DNA of 7,341 nt from Actinomycetota bacterium (GTDB lineage: Bacteria; Actinomycetota; Actinomycetes; Nanopelagicales; Nanopelagicaceae): contig CANHRF010000052.1 in NCBI GenBank assembly GCA_947463335.1, forward strand, positions 1-7,341. Direction: 5' to 3'. Every line of letters starts with the position of its first letter. The first letter of the stretch is position 1. The translations under genes and the position numbers were made by a program. This document shows, piece after piece, positions 1-7,205 of the stretch. The notes below the pieces were generated by a model that made no database searches, was not told the DNA's origin, and saw only the letters and a program-made list of their open reading frames with translations.

Positions 1-1109
1 AGCCACCAGGTGCGCGCCTTAGTTGGATCGGCGCCAAGCAAAACAGTTTCTTCAACAATATCTAAAGCATCGGCGTTGATCATCGCCGCCATTTCCTTAT
101 CAGGAACCGCCCACTGCTCTTTTAACCGCTTGCGACGTAGTGAAGGACGCTCTGGTTGTTGTGCGCGTAGTTCTTCAATCCAAGCTGCGGCTGGTGCAAC
201 CGGTACCAAATCTGGTTCAGGGAAATACCTGTAATCCTCGGCTTGCTCTTTTGATCTGCCAGATCGTGTAAGGCCGGTATCTTCTTGGAAGTGGCGGGTC
301 TCTTGCTTAACCTTCTTGCCATCATTTAAGAGTTCAGCGTGGCGAATCATTTCACCACGGATTGCACGCTCTACCGAGCGAAGTGAGTTTACGTTCTTCG
401 TCTCTGAGCGGGTTCCTAATACATCAGATCCAATTAAGCGAAGCGATACGTTGGCATCACAACGAAGTGAACCTTGCTCCATCTTTACATCAGAGACTTT
501 AAGGCCGCGCAGAATGTCGCGGAGTTCGGCGACGTATGCCTTAGCAACTTCTGGTGCGTACTTTCCTGTACCTGGAACAATCTTGGTAACAATTTCTACA
601 AGTGGAATGCCGGCGCGGTTGTAATCAAGAAGTGAATATTCAGCGCCGTGGATTCGACCTGTTGCACCACCAACGTGCAGCGACTTTCCAGTGTCTTCCT
701 CCATATGTACGCGCTCAATTTCAATGCGGAACTGCTTTGGACCTTCTTCGGTCTCAATCTCCACATCTACATATCCATCGAAACAAATTGGTTCGTCATA
801 TTGAGAGATCTGGAAATTCTTAGGCATATCAGGATAGAAATAGTTTTTACGTGCGAAGCGACTATATGGAGCAATCTGACAGTTCAGCGCTAAGCCAATC
901 TTGATCGTTGATTCGATCGCTTTAGCATTTACAACTGGCAACGCTCCTGGAAGCGCCAAGCAGACGGGGCAAGTTTGGGTGTTCGGTTCTCCCCCAAAGG
1001 TTGTGCTGCAAGAACAGAACATCTTTGATTCAGTATTTAACTCAACGTGAACTTCCAGGCCAAGTACAGGCTCGTACTTTGAAATTACATCGTCATAGGT
1101 AAGCGCCAT
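1..1109 (-). CDS. gatB: Asp/Glu-tRNA amidotransferase subunit B (partial, C-terminus beyond the window)
   Basis: GatB is the tRNA-binding and kinase-like subunit of the cytoplasmic GatCAB complex. It phosphorylates the side chain of Glu-tRNA(Gln) or Asp-tRNA(Asn) and amidates it with ammonia from GatA. I translated 369 codons from the ATG to the window edge. Family motifs in order are LGLEVHVEL (16-24, with E19 and H21 expected at the metal/ATP site), four cysteines in zinc-knuckle spacing (C32, C34, C47, C50), [19 protein letters not shown] (87-105), HMEEDTGKS (135-143) and [13 protein letters not shown] (162-174). An [10 protein letters not shown]...[17 protein letters not shown] stretch follows near residues 285-315. 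The missing part is the rest of the helical region and the YqeY-like tail that holds the tRNA. The ATG shares one base with the gatA stop (TAATG) and has the strongest Shine-Dalgarno in the window. Identification is secure. Confidence 0.97.
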   Translation of the reverse strand, partial: MALTYDDVISKYEPVLGLEVHVELNTESKMFCSCSTTFGGEPNTQTCPVCLALPGALPVVNAKAIESTIKIGLALNCQIAPYSRFARKNYFYPDMPKNFQISQYDEPICFDGYVDVEIETEEGPKQFRIEIERVHMEEDTGKSLHVGGATGRIHGAEYSLLDYNRAGIPLVEIVTKIVPGTGKYAPEVAKAYVAELRDILRGLKVSDVKMEQGSLRCDANVSLRLIGSDVLGTRSETKNVNSLRSVERAIRGEMIRHAELLNDGKKVKQETRHFQEDTGLTRSGRSKEQAEDYRYFPEPDLVPVAPAAAWIEELRAQQPERPSLRRKRLKEQWAVPDKEMAAMINADALDIVEETVLLGADPTKARTWW

Positions 1110-2605
1110 TATTTGGCACCTCCTAGCGCTGGAACTTGTTCAATTAAATATCCGCCCCACTTGCTGGCAAGTGATGCTTCAAGTGCGCCGCCGACTTCGT
1201 AGAGTCTTTGATCTTGCAAGGCGGGCGCCATTATCTGGAAACCGACAGGCAGACCATCTTCATCAGCCAGACCTGCAGGCAAGCTCATTCCGCAGATACC
1301 TGCCAGGTTTACCGGGATAGTTGCAACATCGGCCAAATACATCGCGATTGGATCTTCTGATTTTTCACCGATCTTAAAGGCGGTGATTGGCGATGTAGGT
1401 GAGACCAATACATCTGCCTGGGTAAATGCTTTTTTGTAATCTTCAATGATCAGCGTGCGAATCTTCTGCGCGCTGCCGTAATAAGCATCGTAATATCCAG
1501 ATGACAACGCGTATGTGCCAAGGATTATGCGGCGCTTTACCTCGCGACCAAATCCCGCTTCGCGGGTAGCGTTCATTACAGATTCTGCAGAAGCGCCATC
1601 TACATCGCCGGTGCGAAGTCCGTAACGCATGGCATCAAAGCGTGCGAGATTAGATGAACATTCAGATGGCGCAATTAAGTAATAAGCAGCGAGTGCATAT
1701 TCAAAACTTGGGCAATCTACTTCAACTATTTCCGCACCCAACGAGGCAAGCATTTCAAGTGATTCATTAAATCGAGCAAGCACTCCCTTTTGATAACCAT
1801 CGCCTTGTAGCTGCTTGATTACGCCAATTTTCTTACCTTTAACATTTGCGCTACGTGCAGCTGCAACTACATTTGGAACCGCCGCGTTAATACTGGTTGC
1901 ATCCTTAGGATCGTGGCCCGCCATAACTTCATGCAACATTGCAGTGTCTAGAACTGTGCGACCAAATGGCCCTGCTTGATCAAGGCTTGATGAGTATGCG
2001 ATGAGTCCATAGCGCGAGACTGCGCCGTAAGTAGGACGAACGCCCACGATTCCGGTTAGCGCTGCTGGTTGGCGGATTGATCCACCAGTATCTGATCCAA
2101 CAGCGATCGGTGCTTCAAAGGCGCTAACTGCAGCTGCAGATCCTCCGCTTGAACCACCTGGCGTGCGTGATAAATCCCAAGGATTGAAAGTTGGTCCGTA
2201 ACCCGAATTCTCAGTAGAGGAACCCATCGCGAATTCATCCATATTAGTTTTGCCAAGAATGACAACTCCGGCTTGCTTTAACTTTGTAACAACGGTGGAG
2301 TCATAAGGAGGCTTCCAGCCTTGCAAAATTTTTGAGCCAGCAGTTGTTGGCACGCCTTCTTGCGCTAAGACATCTTTCAGCGCAAGTGGAACGCCAGCAA
2401 GGGGGTGCAACTTCTTTCCGGCAGCGCGGTCGGCATCTACCTTTGCCGCTTGTGCAAGTGCGCTCTCACCATCAACATGTAAGAAAGCTTTAACTTTTGA
2501 ATCTACTTCGCTGATGCGATCTAAATGGTTTTGCGTGAGAGCAACTGAAGTAATCTCTCCCGATTCAAGGGATGCTGACATTTGTGCAGCAGTATTTTTT
2601 ATCAT
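1109..2605 (-). CDS. gatA: Asp/Glu-tRNA amidotransferase subunit A (glutaminase)
   Basis: GatA is the amidase-signature subunit that hydrolyses glutamine and channels the ammonia to GatB. The 498-residue product is of normal family length. The Ser-cisSer-Lys catalytic set is visible: K77 in [11 protein letters not shown]152 in [12 protein letters not shown] (148-159) and the nucleophile S176 in [13 protein letters not shown] (170-182). The S152-S176 spacing of 24 matches the amidase-signature pattern. Other family stretches are [18 protein letters not shown] (117-134), [27 protein letters not shown] (187-213) and the C-terminal [11 protein letters not shown] (451-461). Its ATG overlaps the gatC stop by 4 bases (ATGA), and GGGGAA five bases upstream is a moderate ribosome site, so it is probably translationally coupled to gatC. 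The triad and the adjacent gatC and gatB argue against a generic amidase. Confidence 0.98.
   Translation of the reverse strand: MIKNTAAQMSASLESGEITSVALTQNHLDRISEVDSKVKAFLHVDGESALAQAAKVDADRAAGKKLHPLAGVPLALKDVLAQEGVPTTAGSKILQGWKPPYDSTVVTKLKQAGVVILGKTNMDEFAMGSSTENSGYGPTFNPWDLSRTPGGSSGGSAAAVSAFEAPIAVGSDTGGSIRQPAALTGIVGVRPTYGAVSRYGLIAYSSSLDQAGPFGRTVLDTAMLHEVMAGHDPKDATSINAAVPNVVAAARSANVKGKKIGVIKQLQGDGYQKGVLARFNESLEMLASLGAEIVEVDCPSFEYALAAYYLIAPSECSSNLARFDAMRYGLRTGDVDGASAESVMNATREAGFGREVKRRIILGTYALSSGYYDAYYGSAQKIRTLIIEDYKKAFTQADVLVSPTSPITAFKIGEKSEDPIAMYLADVATIPVNLAGICGMSLPAGLADEDGLPVGFQIMAPALQDQRLYEVGGALEASLASKWGGYLIEQVPALGGAK
1117..1124 (-). promoter_or_regulatory. Strong Shine-Dalgarno for gatB
   Basis: AGGAGGTG lies inside the last codons of gatA, 7 bases before the gatB ATG. 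It is a near-perfect anti-16S match and fixes the gatB start. It should let gatB be translated efficiently although its start overlaps the gatA stop. Confidence 0.85.
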
Positions 2606-2901
2606 TCAGCTTCCCCAAGAATTTGTGGAACCCTAAAACGCTGATCCTCTTGTGCTGGCGCTCCCGATAGAGCTGCTTCTGGAGTCAGGCTTGGTTGCAC
2701 TTGATCTTCGCGAAAGATATTTTCGATTGGCTGAGGATGTGATGTCGCTTTAACGCCCTCCAGGTTTAATTCCTGTACTCGCGCCACCGCGTCGAGGATG
2801 CTGCCAAATTGTGATGCGAGATTTACGAGTTCATCCTCGGTCATCTCGATTCGGGCGAGAGATGCCAACTTTGCTACATCATCGCGGGAAAGGCTGCTCA
2901 T
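2602..2901 (-). CDS. gatC: Asp/Glu-tRNA amidotransferase subunit C
   Basis: GatC is the small subunit that wraps around the GatA-GatB interface and stabilises the complex; it has no catalytic site. The 99-residue product has the expected layout: N-terminal helices ([21 protein letters not shown]), a central [17 protein letters not shown] segment, and the C-terminal FRVPQILGE that ends most actinobacterial GatC proteins. The start is constrained because an in-frame TAA lies five codons upstream (2914-2916) and no other start codon lies between. The next Met (residue 20) would remove the conserved first helix. No Shine-Dalgarno is visible; the gap to proA instead holds a TAAACT box nine bases before the ATG. 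The gene overlaps gatA by 4 bases. Confidence 0.97.
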   Translation of the reverse strand: MSSLSRDDVAKLASLARIEMTEDELVNLASQFGSILDAVARVQELNLEGVKATSHPQPIENIFREDQVQPSLTPEAALSGAPAQEDQRFRVPQILGEAE

Positions 2902-2910
2902 AGTGAGTGA

Positions 2911-2916
2911 AGTTTA
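2911..2916 (-). promoter_or_regulatory. Candidate -10 box for a leaderless gatC transcript
   Basis: TAAACT fits the actinobacterial TAnnnT -10 pattern and sits nine bases before the gatC ATG in the 28-bp gap after proA. The gap contains no purine-rich ribosome site. At a 17-bp spacing the sequence upstream (TCGCTC) is not a -35 match. The same TAAACTT heptamer precedes proA. This is a suggestion only, since such hexamers also arise by chance in A/T-rich gaps. Confidence 0.35.
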
Positions 2917-2929
2917 ATGAGAAAGCGCG

Positions 2930-4198
2930 TTACGAGCGAATTTGCCCATCGCCGGTGACGATCCAAGTGGTAGTTGTCATCGCCTCTAAGCCCATTGGGC
3001 CACGGGCATGGAGTTTCTGATTTGAGATCCCGATTTCAGCGCCAAATCCCATTTGCTCACCATCAGTAAATCTCGTAGAAGTATTGACCATTACCGCTGC
3101 GCAATCAGCCAGCGCGATAAATCGATCCGCGTTTGCTCTGTTTTCCGTAACAATCGCTTCGGTGTGATTGGTGCCGTACTTTGCAATGTGATCCGCTGCG
3201 GCATCAACGGAATCGACCACGCCGACATTCATTTCAAGAATTCCGTATTCAGTGCACCAATTTTGATCAGTTGCAGGCGTTGATGCGATACCGAATTTTT
3301 CCGCAACTTTCTGGGCGGTTGCATCGGCGTGCAAAATAACTCCGGCATCAGAGAGAGCTTTCAAAGCCATCGGCAAGAATGTTGGAGCAATAGCCCGGTG
3401 CACCAAGAGCGTCTCGGCAGCGTTACAGACACTTGGACGATGCGTCTTAGAGTTAATCAAAATTGGCAAAGCTTTTTCAATATCAGCGAATTCATCGACG
3501 TAAACGTGACAAACACCTGCGCCGGTTTCAATCGTTGGGACAGTTGACTCGTCAACCACCATGCGAATAAGTGCAGCGCTTCCTCGTGGGATAACTAGAT
3601 CAACTTTTCCGCGCGCGTTAAGTAAGGCTTTTACAGTCGCCCGATCATCAGATGGAACTAATTGAACGACTTCTGGAGATATTTTTGTTGTTGCAAGCGC
3701 ATCACGAATAACTGTAACTAGAACTTGATTGCTGGCTGCTGCCGAAGAAGATCCGCGCAACAGTGCAGCGTTGCCGGACATAAGCAAAATGACTGCAGCA
3801 TCTACCGTCACATTTGGACGGGCTTCATAGACCATTCCGATTACGCCAAACGGAACGGAGATCTGCTTTAGATCTAAACCATTTGGCAGGGTTGAATGGC
3901 GCAGAACTTGTCCAAGTGGATCTGGAAGATCTGCAACTAAACGAGCTCCATTTGCCATACCAGCCACACGAGATTCGGTAAGCAATAAACGATCTTGCAT
4001 TTGCGGATGCATATCTTCTGACTTTGCGCGCGCAATATCCTCGCTATTTGCTTTTAAAATTTCTGCGCTGCGAGATTCAATGGCTGTGGCAATTGCGTAC
4101 AAAGCAGCTTTGCGCTCAGCGCCACTTGCAGTCGAGAGTGTGCGTGCCGCGGTACGTGCCTTTAGGGCTAACTCTGAAACTATTTCGACCGCGTCCAT
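2930..4198 (-). CDS. proA: Gamma-glutamyl phosphate reductase (glutamate-5-semialdehyde dehydrogenase)
   Basis: ProA carries out the second step of proline synthesis in the cytoplasm, the NADPH-dependent reduction of gamma-glutamyl phosphate to glutamate-5-semialdehyde. The 422-residue product is full length for this aldehyde-dehydrogenase-superfamily enzyme. Visible motifs are GMVYEARPNVTVDA (121-134), GNAALLRGSSSA (142-153), ETGAGVCHVYVD (224-235), the catalytic cysteine C258 in KTHRPSVCNAAETLLVH (251-267), GTNHTEAIVTE (342-352) and RFTDGEQMGFGAEIGISNQK (376-395). The start is bounded by an in-frame TAA two codons upstream (4202-4204), and the next Met is at residue 63. The start has no clear Shine-Dalgarno and a TAAACT box lies six bases before it. 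The gene follows proB after 23 bases. The active-site stretch has H253 where Q is more usual, a mild variation. Confidence 0.98.
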   Translation of the reverse strand: MDAVEIVSELALKARTAARTLSTASGAERKAALYAIATAIESRSAEILKANSEDIARAKSEDMHPQMQDRLLLTESRVAGMANGARLVADLPDPLGQVLRHSTLPNGLDLKQISVPFGVIGMVYEARPNVTVDAAVILLMSGNAALLRGSSSAAASNQVLVTVIRDALATTKISPEVVQLVPSDDRATVKALLNARGKVDLVIPRGSAALIRMVVDESTVPTIETGAGVCHVYVDEFADIEKALPILINSKTHRPSVCNAAETLLVHRAIAPTFLPMALKALSDAGVILHADATAQKVAEKFGIASTPATDQNWCTEYGILEMNVGVVDSVDAAADHIAKYGTNHTEAIVTENRANADRFIALADCAAVMVNTSTRFTDGEQMGFGAEIGISNQKLHARGPMGLEAMTTTTWIVTGDGQIRS

Positions 4199-4204
4199 GA
4201 TTTA

Positions 4205-4210
4205 AGTTTA
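4205..4210 (-). promoter_or_regulatory. Candidate -10 box for a leaderless proA transcript
   Basis: TAAACT, matching TAnnnT, ends six bases before the proA ATG in an A/T-rich 23-bp gap. That spacing would put transcription initiation on or next to the ATG, the arrangement known for leaderless mRNAs in actinobacteria. No -35 match is seen 17 bases upstream (CTCCTC). An overlapping TATAAA (4207-4212) is an alternative reading. The evidence is the absence of a ribosome site plus the box shared with gatC. Confidence 0.38.
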
Positions 4211-4221
4211 TATCTTTCTAT

Positions 4222-5340
4222 TTAACCGAGGAGGACTAAATCATCGCGATGAACTAATTCGCGCTCGTATTCTGCGCCTAAAGTTGTGGCGAGCTCTTTC
4301 GTTGAGCGCCCCAGCATTTGTGGGATTTCTTCTGAATCAAATGCGACTAATCCGCGTGCAATTACTTTCTTATCCGCGCCTACTAGTTCCACAGTATCTC
4401 CAGCAATGAATTCACCTTCAACTGCGGTAACTCCAGCAGGCAAGAGTGAGACTCCGCGCTCCAGAATTGCTATGACTGCGCCGGCGTCAAGGATCAAGCG
4501 TCCGCGTGGAGTTGATGCGTGTGCCAACCAGAGCAAACGAGATGTCGAGCGGGTTCCGTGAGATGCAAAGAAGGTGCCAACTTCTGCACCGGTTAGTGCA
4601 GATGATGCATTGGCTAACGAGGTGAGCAACATCGGGGTTCCTGCGCTAGTTGAAATACGTGCCGCTTCGATCTTTGTGACCATTCCCCCGCTGCCGACCC
4701 CGGCAGAACCAGCGCCACCAATGTCAAATTTTTCAATATCAGTAATGTGATCGACGAAAGCGATCGCCTTTGCCCCTGCTTGTGAAGGTGGTGCGTCATA
4801 GAGCGCATCGACATCGGAGACCAAGACAAGTAAATCCGCGCCGATTAAGAGTGAAACTAGCGCAGCTAAACGATCGTTATCGCCGAAGCGAATCTCTTGA
4901 GTTCCGACTGAATCGTTCTCGTTGATGATTGGCACAACGCCGAGTGAGAGCAATTTATTTAAAGTCTGTTGTGCGTTCTGATAGTGAGAACGACGGACAA
5001 CATCTTCCGTAGTCAGGAGCACTTGGGATGAAACCAATTTATGGCGTGAGAAATTTTCATTGTATTTAGCGATGAGTAGACCTTGGCCAACTGAGGCGGC
5101 AGCTTGTTGGGTAGCCAAATCTTTTGGTCGCGCACTTAGCCCGAGTGGCGCAAGGCCAGCAGCAATTGCACCGGAGGAGACTAGAACGACTTCAGCGCCG
5201 CGTGCACGTAGTTGTGCAACTGCGTCAACAATTTGAGAAACAGCTTGGCTATCTAGCGCTGAACCTGCAGAACCAGTTAGCGAAGATGAACCAATTTTAA
5301 TGACAACGCGTTTAGCACTTGCAACTGCGCTGCGGCTCAT
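4222..5340 (-). CDS. proB: Glutamate 5-kinase with C-terminal PUA domain
   Basis: ProB phosphorylates glutamate with ATP to gamma-glutamyl phosphate, the committed and usually proline-inhibited step of proline synthesis; the unstable product passes to ProA, encoded next. The 372-residue length indicates the two-domain form. The amino-acid-kinase domain (about 8-260) shows VVIKIGSSSLT (12-22), VLVSSGAIAAG (52-62), PIINENDSV (137-145), FGDNDRLAALV (152-162), LVSDVDALY (173-181) and GSGGMVTKIEAA (216-227). A PUA domain follows (about 278-360). The ATG directly abuts the obg stop (TAAATG), with GAGGA seven bases upstream inside the obg end, so coupling with obg is likely. The kinase, PUA domain and proA neighbour separate it from acetylglutamate kinase and aspartokinase. 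Confidence 0.98.
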   Translation of the reverse strand: MSRSAVASAKRVVIKIGSSSLTGSAGSALDSQAVSQIVDAVAQLRARGAEVVLVSSGAIAAGLAPLGLSARPKDLATQQAAASVGQGLLIAKYNENFSRHKLVSSQVLLTTEDVVRRSHYQNAQQTLNKLLSLGVVPIINENDSVGTQEIRFGDNDRLAALVSLLIGADLLVLVSDVDALYDAPPSQAGAKAIAFVDHITDIEKFDIGGAGSAGVGSGGMVTKIEAARISTSAGTPMLLTSLANASSALTGAEVGTFFASHGTRSTSRLLWLAHASTPRGRLILDAGAVIAILERGVSLLPAGVTAVEGEFIAGDTVELVGADKKVIARGLVAFDSEEIPQMLGRSTKELATTLGAEYERELVHRDDLVLLG

Positions 5341-6831
5341 TTACTTATCCTCGCTGAGTTTTGGATCCGTTAGGCGTGGAGTGTGTGGGTCCTCCACGTT
5401 GTACTCCCATTGTTGCGCAATTTCATCGTCAGATAGTTGATCGACAACCTTTTCTTCTACAACCCAGGAGCCATCTAAGCGAGAATCTTCACCGCGGCGA
5501 TGCAAATGCCCGGCCAATTGCTCAGCGCCAGCTTCGATCGTTGGCTCCCATTCGAAGACGACTTCGTTATCTCCAGAACCGATGCGAACTTCGCTGCCAG
5601 CAACCGCGCCTTTTTTAAATAACTCTTTCTCAACTCCGAGCTGGGCCAGACGATCTGCAAGGTAACCAATCGCTTCAGCGTTCTTAAAGTTTGTCTGACG
5701 GACCCAGCGAACGACTTTCTGTCCGCGCACGCTAAATGAACCATCAGCATTTGCTTGCACAGTGAATCCAGAATCATCTACCGCAGTTGGTCGCAAGATA
5801 ATACGTGTGCGCTCCTCGGTTACTGCAGCAGCGCGCGCCTTTTGCACCAAGCGCGCCATTGCGTAGAGAAGTTCTTGTAAACCTTCACGGCTTGCCGCAG
5901 AAACTGGATAAACCTCATAGCCCTTATCGCGCAGAGATTGCGCGACCATATCGGCCATCGCCTTGCCATCTGGTAAATCAATTTTATTTAGCGCCACAAT
6001 GCGGGTGCGATCTTCTAAGCCACCATATTGTGCGAGTTCTGCTTCAATGATTTCTAGATCGCTGACTGGGTCGCGATCTGTCTCGAGAGTTCCACAGTCG
6101 AGAACGTGAACTAGCGCTACGCAACGTTCGACGTGGCGCAAGAACTCCAGGCCGAGGCCTTTGCCTTGTGAAGCGCCAGGAATCAAACCTGGCACGTCGG
6201 CTACTGTGAAACGAGTTTCACCAGCTTGTACAACACCTAAGTTTGGAACAAGAGTTGTAAATGGATAGTCAGCAATCTTTGGGCGCGCAGCTGATATCGC
6301 TGCAATCAGTGATGACTTTCCTGCACTTGGATATCCAACGAGTGCGATATCGGCGACAGATTTAAGTTCTAAGTAAAGAGTGCGCTCTTCACCTGGTTCA
6401 CCGAGAAGGGCAAAACCTGGGGCGCGACGCTTTGAAGAAGATAGAGCTAAATTACCTAAACCACCGTGCCCACCTTGGGCGGCGAGAAAAGTTGTTCCAG
6501 TTCCGATTAAATCAGCGAGCTGATTTCCGCGAGAATCAAAGACAACGGTGCCATTTGGAACAGAGAGAATTAGATCTTCTCCAGATGTTCCATCTTTGCG
6601 ATCGCCATAACCCTGAGATCCAGAAGTAGCTTTACGATGTGGCGAATGGTGAAAATCTAAGAGGGTTGTAACACCGGCATCGACGATAAGAATGATGTCT
6701 CCACCGCGTCCGCCATTGCCGCCATCTGGCCCACCTAGTGGTTTAAATTTTTCGCGTTTAACTGAGACGCAGCCATCGCCACCTTTTCCGGCAGTGGCAT
6801 AGAGCGTCACACGATCAACGAATGTTGTCAT
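5341..6831 (-). CDS. obg: Obg-family GTPase (CgtA/ObgE)
   Basis: Obg is an essential GTPase that binds the 50S subunit, takes part in its late assembly and links growth to (p)ppGpp and stress signals. The 496-residue product has three family domains. The glycine-rich Obg fold (about 2-158) includes [13 protein letters not shown] (33-45). The G domain (about 160-335) has G1 GYPSAGKSS (166-174), switch region [15 protein letters not shown] (187-201), G3 DVPGLIPGA (212-220), G4 NKID (282-285) and G5 SAAS (311-314). The OCT domain spans about 345-430. A further 65-residue acidic, poorly conserved tail follows; such tails are known in actinobacterial Obg proteins. AAGGAG nine bases upstream supports the start. 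The gene lies downstream of rplU-rpmA, the classic arrangement, and is the first gene after a terminator. Confidence 0.98.
   Translation of the reverse strand: MTTFVDRVTLYATAGKGGDGCVSVKREKFKPLGGPDGGNGGRGGDIILIVDAGVTTLLDFHHSPHRKATSGSQGYGDRKDGTSGEDLILSVPNGTVVFDSRGNQLADLIGTGTTFLAAQGGHGGLGNLALSSSKRRAPGFALLGEPGEERTLYLELKSVADIALVGYPSAGKSSLIAAISAARPKIADYPFTTLVPNLGVVQAGETRFTVADVPGLIPGASQGKGLGLEFLRHVERCVALVHVLDCGTLETDRDPVSDLEIIEAELAQYGGLEDRTRIVALNKIDLPDGKAMADMVAQSLRDKGYEVYPVSAASREGLQELLYAMARLVQKARAAAVTEERTRIILRPTAVDDSGFTVQANADGSFSVRGQKVVRWVRQTNFKNAEAIGYLADRLAQLGVEKELFKKGAVAGSEVRIGSGDNEVVFEWEPTIEAGAEQLAGHLHRRGEDSRLDGSWVVEEKVVDQLSDDEIAQQWEYNVEDPHTPRLTDPKLSEDK
5348..5352 (-). promoter_or_regulatory. Shine-Dalgarno for proB
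   Basis: GAGGA lies within the last codons of obg, seven bases before the proB ATG. It supports that start although no gap separates the two genes. Confidence 0.75.
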
Positions 6832-6840
6832 TGTTTAACG

Positions 6841-6846
6841 CTCCTT
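6841..6846 (-). promoter_or_regulatory. Shine-Dalgarno for obg
   Basis: AAGGAG lies nine bases before the obg ATG, in the intergenic stretch. It is a good match to the anti-Shine-Dalgarno and supports the chosen start. Confidence 0.8.
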
Positions 6847-6852
6847 GTCGCA

Positions 6853-6881
6853 TTTATAAGTTGAATTTTTTATCTTGTCGT
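6853..6881 (-). promoter_or_regulatory. Candidate promoter for obg-proB-proA-gatCAB
   Basis: Between the rpmA terminator and the obg ribosome site, the minus strand reads ACGACA (6876-6881), 17 bases, then TATAAA (6853-6858). The -35 matches four of six consensus bases, the -10 five of six, and the spacing is ideal. Initiation would fall near 6846-6847, at the edge of the Shine-Dalgarno, giving a leader of only about 15 bases. Position after a strong terminator is the best argument for it. The stretch is A/T-rich, so an alternative -10 is possible. Confidence 0.5.
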
Positions 6882-6886
6882 GAAAT

Positions 6887-6922
6887 AAAAAGAGCGAGCC
6901 ACGGACGCGGCTCGCTCTTTTT
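6887..6922 (-). terminator. Intrinsic terminator after rpmA
   Basis: This is a perfect 14-bp inverted repeat. The arms (AAAAAGAGCGAGCC at 6887-6900 and its complement at 6909-6922) flank an eight-base loop. On the transcribed minus strand the GC-rich stem ends in a run of five T followed by ATTT, as in a Rho-independent terminator. It begins 12 bases after the rpmA stop. The repeat is symmetrical and would also terminate plus-strand transcription, although no plus-strand gene is seen. Confidence 0.92.
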
Positions 6923-6934
6923 GAGAAACCTAAA

Positions 6935-7189
6935 TTAAGCTACCGGAACCACATTCACTACACGACGTCCGCGAGCGCGACCGAATTCAACAGCGCCTGC
7001 AGCAAGTGCAAAGAGAGTGTCATCCTTACCGCGACCTACGTTCTTGCCTGGGTGAAAGTGTGTACCGCGCTGACGGACCAAGATCTCGCCAGCATTTACT
7101 TCTTGTCCACCGAAGCGCTTGATGCCGAGGTACTGCGCATTTGAATCGCGACCGTTACGAGTTGAGGAGACTCCCTTTTTACTTGCCAT
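6935..7189 (-). CDS. rpmA: 50S ribosomal protein L27 (bL27)
   Basis: bL27 is a small, basic protein of the large subunit whose N-terminal tail reaches toward the peptidyl-transferase centre. The 84-residue product has family stretches [21 protein letters not shown] (9-29), [32 protein letters not shown] (31-62) and V-F-G-R at 67-71. It begins MASKKG without the N-terminal extension that Firmicutes remove by proteolysis; residue 3 is Ser where His is the usual actinobacterial residue. The ATG follows the rplU stop by 16 bases, with only weak purine-rich motifs (AAGG, CAGG) upstream. It is the last gene of the rplU-rpmA unit before the terminator. Confidence 0.98.
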   Translation of the reverse strand: MASKKGVSSTRNGRDSNAQYLGIKRFGGQEVNAGEILVRQRGTHFHPGKNVGRGKDDTLFALAAGAVEFGRARGRRVVNVVPVA

Positions 7190-7205
7190 TTATTATTCGC
7201 CTGCC

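Noticed and set aside
10..893. Several plus-strand open frames of 70-100 codons opposite gatB
   Set aside because: They lie entirely antisense to a well-conserved gatB frame, their translations are low-complexity Ser/Arg-rich or unlike any family I know, and none has a ribosome site or neighbour that supports it.
3053..3547. Plus-strand open frames opposite proA
   Set aside because: They mirror conserved proA codons, including the catalytic-site region, and show no protein-like motif of their own.
4286..4829. Open frames on both strands overlapping proB
   Set aside because: The proB frame carries all the kinase and PUA motifs. The other frames are shadows with unlikely composition.
4222..5340. 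Possible frameshift or pseudogene status for any of the enzymes
   Set aside because: All six complete genes run full length with their catalytic or signature residues present, and the two truncated genes are cut only by the window edges.
5361..6629. Open frames on both strands overlapping obg
   Set aside because: All lie within obg, whose GTPase motifs are intact throughout. The alternative products have no recognisable domain.
6887..6922. The 14-bp inverted repeat as a mobile-element end or protein-binding palindrome
   Set aside because: Its position just after rpmA, GC-rich stem and terminal T run fit an intrinsic terminator. No transposase or target duplication is present.
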